Shown piece after piece: positions 60,521 to 64,000 of a DNA stretch of 64,000 nucleotides. Numbering within the stretch: position 1 is the stretch's first letter; each line of letters opens with the position of its first letter. A program made the translations under genes and the position numbers. This DNA comes from Siderastrea radians. Its lineage: Eukaryota > Cnidaria > Anthozoa > Scleractinia > Rhizangiidae. The stretch spans positions 33,873,093 through 33,937,092 of the forward strand of contig OZ024900.1 in the NCBI GenBank assembly GCA_964017195.1, read 5' to 3'. The notes beneath the pieces were generated by a model. That model worked only from the letters and a program-made list of their open reading frames with translations. It was not told the origin of the DNA and did no database searches.

Positions 60521-62171
60521 TTCTGCCAGGATATATTCTGCTACTGTAAAAAGGGCAGCGAATAAAGCTGGAATTTAATTAAGGAGCTATTAGTTAACTC
60601 CTCTTGTTATCATCGAAGTCGTTCATTTGAACCCTGCGGGATATACGCTTGAGTTTTCCGGTCGGTCGAGATGCATGAGGTTAGGTATTACACAATTACT
60701 GGATGAAGTGAAGCCACGTTCAGTTAGTCTTGAAAGTTAACAGCTCAAGGCTAGAAAACTGATGGATATAAAACTTCTGGTATATTATGTAATCGACATC
60801 CAAAATTCGTGCTTCAACCAGGTCAGTTGAAGGTCTACCGAAGATAGGCGGTTACGGTCCTGAAAGTCATTCGCGCATGACGCGATCAATCATGTGAACA
60901 AACGGAGAGGGAAACAACATTGAAGAGGGAAGTATTTCTTCAATCAAACACAAAACCAAAAATAAAATAAATCAACCCTTCTGAAAAAGCATTATGATTT
61001 TGAACATTTCCGCCAAACTTGATGCTGCAGAAGTCGAACAGGCAGACAGAGACTGAAAACATTTTAGTTTAATTAATACTGAACAAACAATCTCAATCAC
61101 TCCCCATTGTTCCTCCATTGAGGAAAAGAAATGTCCACTCGCCTTTGTTTAAAAGGTTCTCAGCAGAGGAATGCACAGCACGAAGATAGAAGCAAACCTG
61201 CATGTGTACAGTTTTTATACTGACAGTAGAATATCGATCTGACCCGACCCTTCGTCATGGGAAACACAAACCTGTTGACGTTAACAAAAATTCGTGTTAT
61301 CAGCATTTTGGATGTCTGTGTCACCTGGCCTTCTGAGCAACCCACTAGTGAAAGCTTTTCATGCGTGATGGGTCATCAAAACTGAGAAATTGCCCCAAAG
61401 AAATGAAATATATTCCTCTTACAGAATCAAACGAAAATCAATTTTTTTAAACCCAAATTGACGCCGAATTAGCCGAACAGGTTGACGACAGAGTTACTAC
61501 AATCTCAGCCACGATCCGTTGTCTTCCTCCAAACTGTCTTACTACTACGTCATGTATAAATTGATGTTTAGACAAAATGTGCCACGGAGGAGTGCATAGC
61601 ATCAGAGATTATAGAAAGCTGCGTTAATGGATGTTTGTGTCTCCTTAGGAGCGTACTGACCCACTCGTTTATTAAATAAAGCCCAAAATTGAGAAAATGC
61701 CCCAAAGAAGTGAAATATATTCATCTTACCGTGTTAAAACAAAACTTATATCAATTTTTATATAAGGGAATATGTGTTTGATTGCCGCATCAGCCGAACA
61801 GGTTGGTGACAGTTAAACTACAGTCCCATCCACTCTCCATTGTTTCATTTCAAGCTGTCTACTACAATTGGTCATGCTAAATTGATGTTTAGACAAAATA
61901 TGTAGTGGAGGAACTCATAGCATGAAGATTGTAGAAAGCGCCTTTTTTTGTGGGTTTTCTACTTCTGAACGATACCCACTCGTAAAAGCTTCTCAGGCGT
62001 GATGGGTCATTAGAACGGAGAAAATGCCCCAGTAAAATGACATATATTTATCTTACAGTGTTAAATCGGAAAACAGGAATCATTCTTTATAAAGGGGATT
62101 ATTTGTTGAACATTTTCAACAAAGTTGATGCCGCATCAGCCGAACAGCTGGCTCGTGACAGAGAGTTATTA

Positions 62172-62382
62172 CAATAGTAGTAGTAGTAGTAGTAAAACTT
62201 TATTTAAACACGGAAAATCATCAGTTAATTAAGTAAATAACTAAAACTAATTACAACTGCTTTACATGATTGCCGTGTGGGAATCCGATATATCAGCTAT
62301 CTTCTTAATAATTTGCTTAAAATTATTAACAGATACAGCATTTTTTAGGCATTTGGGTAAGTTATTCCATAACACAGCCGCC
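62172..62382 (-). mobile_element. 5'-truncated LINE 3' end with CTA-type tail
   Basis: On the minus strand, a frame with WNNLPKCLKNAVSVNNFK, typical of the last residues of CR1/jockey-group reverse transcriptase proteins, ends at a stop. It is followed by AATAAAG and a (CTA)n tail, seen as (TAG)n at 62175 on the plus strand. It interrupts an array copy that is continuous near 59870. Confidence 0.65.
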
Positions 62383-62778
62383 TTCTATTGTTTCTCTTCA
62401 AAATATCTACTACGTTTTGTTTAAATTGATGTTTAGAAAAAATGCGTAATGGAGCGAATGCATAGCATGAAGACTGACTGATTCGGAACCATGCACAAGT
62501 GAAATTTGCGTTCAATGCCATAGCACTCCTACTGCGTTCTCGCTTTTGTTCAATGCCGGGGTGCTGAAACTGAAAATGTCGAGAAAATATGGAAGTGTGA
62601 TTAAATATCCTAGAATCTTCTATTTTCAGTTAATTGTGTCTAGCTGAAAATCATGTCAATCGTGTAAATTTGTGATGTAAATCCTGGTTTTGTTACGGTT
62701 CATCGATAGGTGATCTCTAATATGAACAATGTAAGTCACTTCTACCTTCACTTGAGAGGACGTACCCAAACTGGCAAC

Positions 62779-62961
62779 ATGAAACGGCAGTGTAAATTTC
62801 TCATCTTATTGGCTGCCTTTGTCGTTTCTTCAGCGGTTACTGCGACGAAAGGAAATGAAAGAGGTAAGGACAATGATATGCAGTTAACGCTTGGCGAAAG
62901 GCAAATTCTAAGTCAGTTAAACATGGACTTGACACCGATTGAATGCCTATCCGAATTTTGA
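62779..62961 (+). CDS. Small secreted peptide, array copy 4
   Basis: The 60-residue frame has a signal peptide (MKRQCKFLILLAAFVVSSAV) and a hydrophilic remainder ending PIECLSEF, as in copy 1. GTAAGG follows the signal codons and may be a splice donor. The upstream ATGAACAATG start at 62722 would add 19 residues. TATAAAGGGG lies at about 62089. Function unknown; cysteine content is low in the visible part. Confidence 0.6.
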   Translation: MKRQCKFLILLAAFVVSSAVTATKGNERGKDNDMQLTLGERQILSQLNMDLTPIECLSEF

Positions 62962-64000
62962 GCAGGGAGCTTTTGATCGACAGAAAGTCAATTGATCTTT
63001 GTTGTCTTTTGCTAGGATATATTCTTTGTTACTGTAGAAAGTGTAGAGAAAAAGGCTAGAATTTAATTAAGGAGCTGTTAACTCCTTCTTGTTATCTCAG
63101 TCAAAGTCCGCAAATCCACAGTGTGTCTTACTTTCTTGACTTGCCGAAGTTGCTCATTTGATCGCTGCGGGATATACGCTTGAGTTTTCCGGTCGAGGAG
63201 AGGATTCATTCCCACAATTACCGGATGAAGTGAAGCCACGTTCAGTTAGTTTTGAAAGTTGACAGCTAAAGGCTAGAAAAACTGATGGATAGAAACCTTC
63301 TGGAATATAAGTTACGTAATCAACAGCCAAAATGCGTACTTACACCAGGTCAGTTGAAGGTCTACCGGGAGCGAGTCTCCACCAACTGCAATACATAAAT
63401 TGAAATGACCTTTACTTTGGCTGCTTCATCCTTTCTCAAAGAAAAAAAAATTAGTGTTCTTCACTTACAACTTCTTAAGGGGATTTAGGAGGCTTATATC
63501 CCGGAAATAGAGATTGTATGTGTCGTAGTTGAGAGGGAAATAAAAGGCATAATTGAAACCCAAGAACACAAACAGAAGAAATATGTTTTCTTTTAACCAA
63601 TCAGAAGAAAAGCCAAAATGCACCCTGAATGGGTTGCACAATTTTTCCCGCGCTTTTTGCACGCCTTCTACTTCATGTTCTGATGTGTGGTACACAGGCT
63701 TCAGTGTTTTTCAGTTTTGAGGTTTATGTTTACCGAACGATCGTATCCCTTCATTAAGACAGACTTTTTGAACTTGTTAACTTTTCCGATAAATATCTAG
63801 TACTGAATCGTTTGAAAGCAGTATCTAATAACTTCAGTTGCCTTTCTCCAACTGGGTCCACTTCGCTCCTGAAAGCTGTTCGCGCTCGACACGATCAATC
63901 TTATGATTAACAGACGGAGAGGGAAACAACATTGAAGAGGGCAATATCTCTTCAATCAAACACAAAACCAAAAATAAAATAAATCAACCCTTCCTAAAGA

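Larger units (their letters stand above)
58027..64000. repeat. Host peptide-gene array continued, with several decayed leader copies
   Basis: Leader segments with AATGCCCCAA and GAACAG recur near 58370, 58690, 59710, 61390, 61700 and 62030. Segment X recurs at about 60620-60870 and 63130-63760. Only the unit at 62.0-63.8 kb looks complete. Apart from the entries listed separately, no gene is supported. Confidence 0.75.

Overview
The window looks like nuclear DNA of a stony coral or close anthozoan relative. Evidence: a tRNA-derived SINE of the coral type at the left edge, dispersed ~110-bp satellite units, Penelope-like (PLE) and Tc1/mariner-like remnants, AT-rich non-coding DNA, and spliced genes with GT-AG introns. 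The species call is inference.

Left host region (1-34906). A minus-strand gene (297-4826, continuing past the left edge) encodes a GH31 protein that resembles alpha-1,4-glucan lyases of algae and fungi. It is followed by repeat copies and a large imperfect tandem duplication (unit 1 at 8963-14343, unit 2 at 16372-24640). Unit 2 carries a PLE fragment, a Tc1-like element and a foldback element that unit 1 lacks. A two-exon cupin-like gene (21850-22036 joined to 24706-25235) uses the last of four exon-1 copies. From 27.1 kb to 34.9 kb, and again after 58 kb, lies a repeat array carrying copies of a small secreted-peptide gene.

The main feature is a complete, apparently young Polinton/Maverick (adintovirus-like) element at 34913-58020. 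It has 280-bp terminal inverted repeats differing at about three positions, a perfect 6-bp target duplication (AACATG), and two paralogous unoccupied target sites at 29742 and 33010. It encodes a chromodomain integrase, a protein-primed-type family B DNA polymerase, an adenain-like protease, an FtsK/HerA-type packaging ATPase and a likely double-jelly-roll capsid protein. It also carries three SFY-family virion-type paralogs, a phospholipase A2-like protein, several small arginine-rich core-like proteins and a two-TM membrane protein. Accessory genes encode a RING finger protein, a SLOG/DprA-like protein, a zf-GRF protein and a basic/acidic regulator-like protein. Promoters have eukaryotic TATA boxes, and the genes are packed with stop-start overlaps.

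How it fits together: INT with the TIRs would integrate the element and POLB would replicate it. MCP, SFY proteins, core peptides, PRO and ATPase would make and mature particles. The PLA2 would help entry by analogy with parvoviruses. The RING, SLOG, zf-GRF and regulator genes are candidate host-interaction functions. The most unusual items are a Pol III-type tRNA-like gene with a replaced anticodon arm (46562-46672) between PRO and ATPase, the SLOG gene, a Vsr-like insert in POLB, a recurrent (Q)RGG motif in core peptides, and a G/C-run palindrome shared by two divergent promoters.
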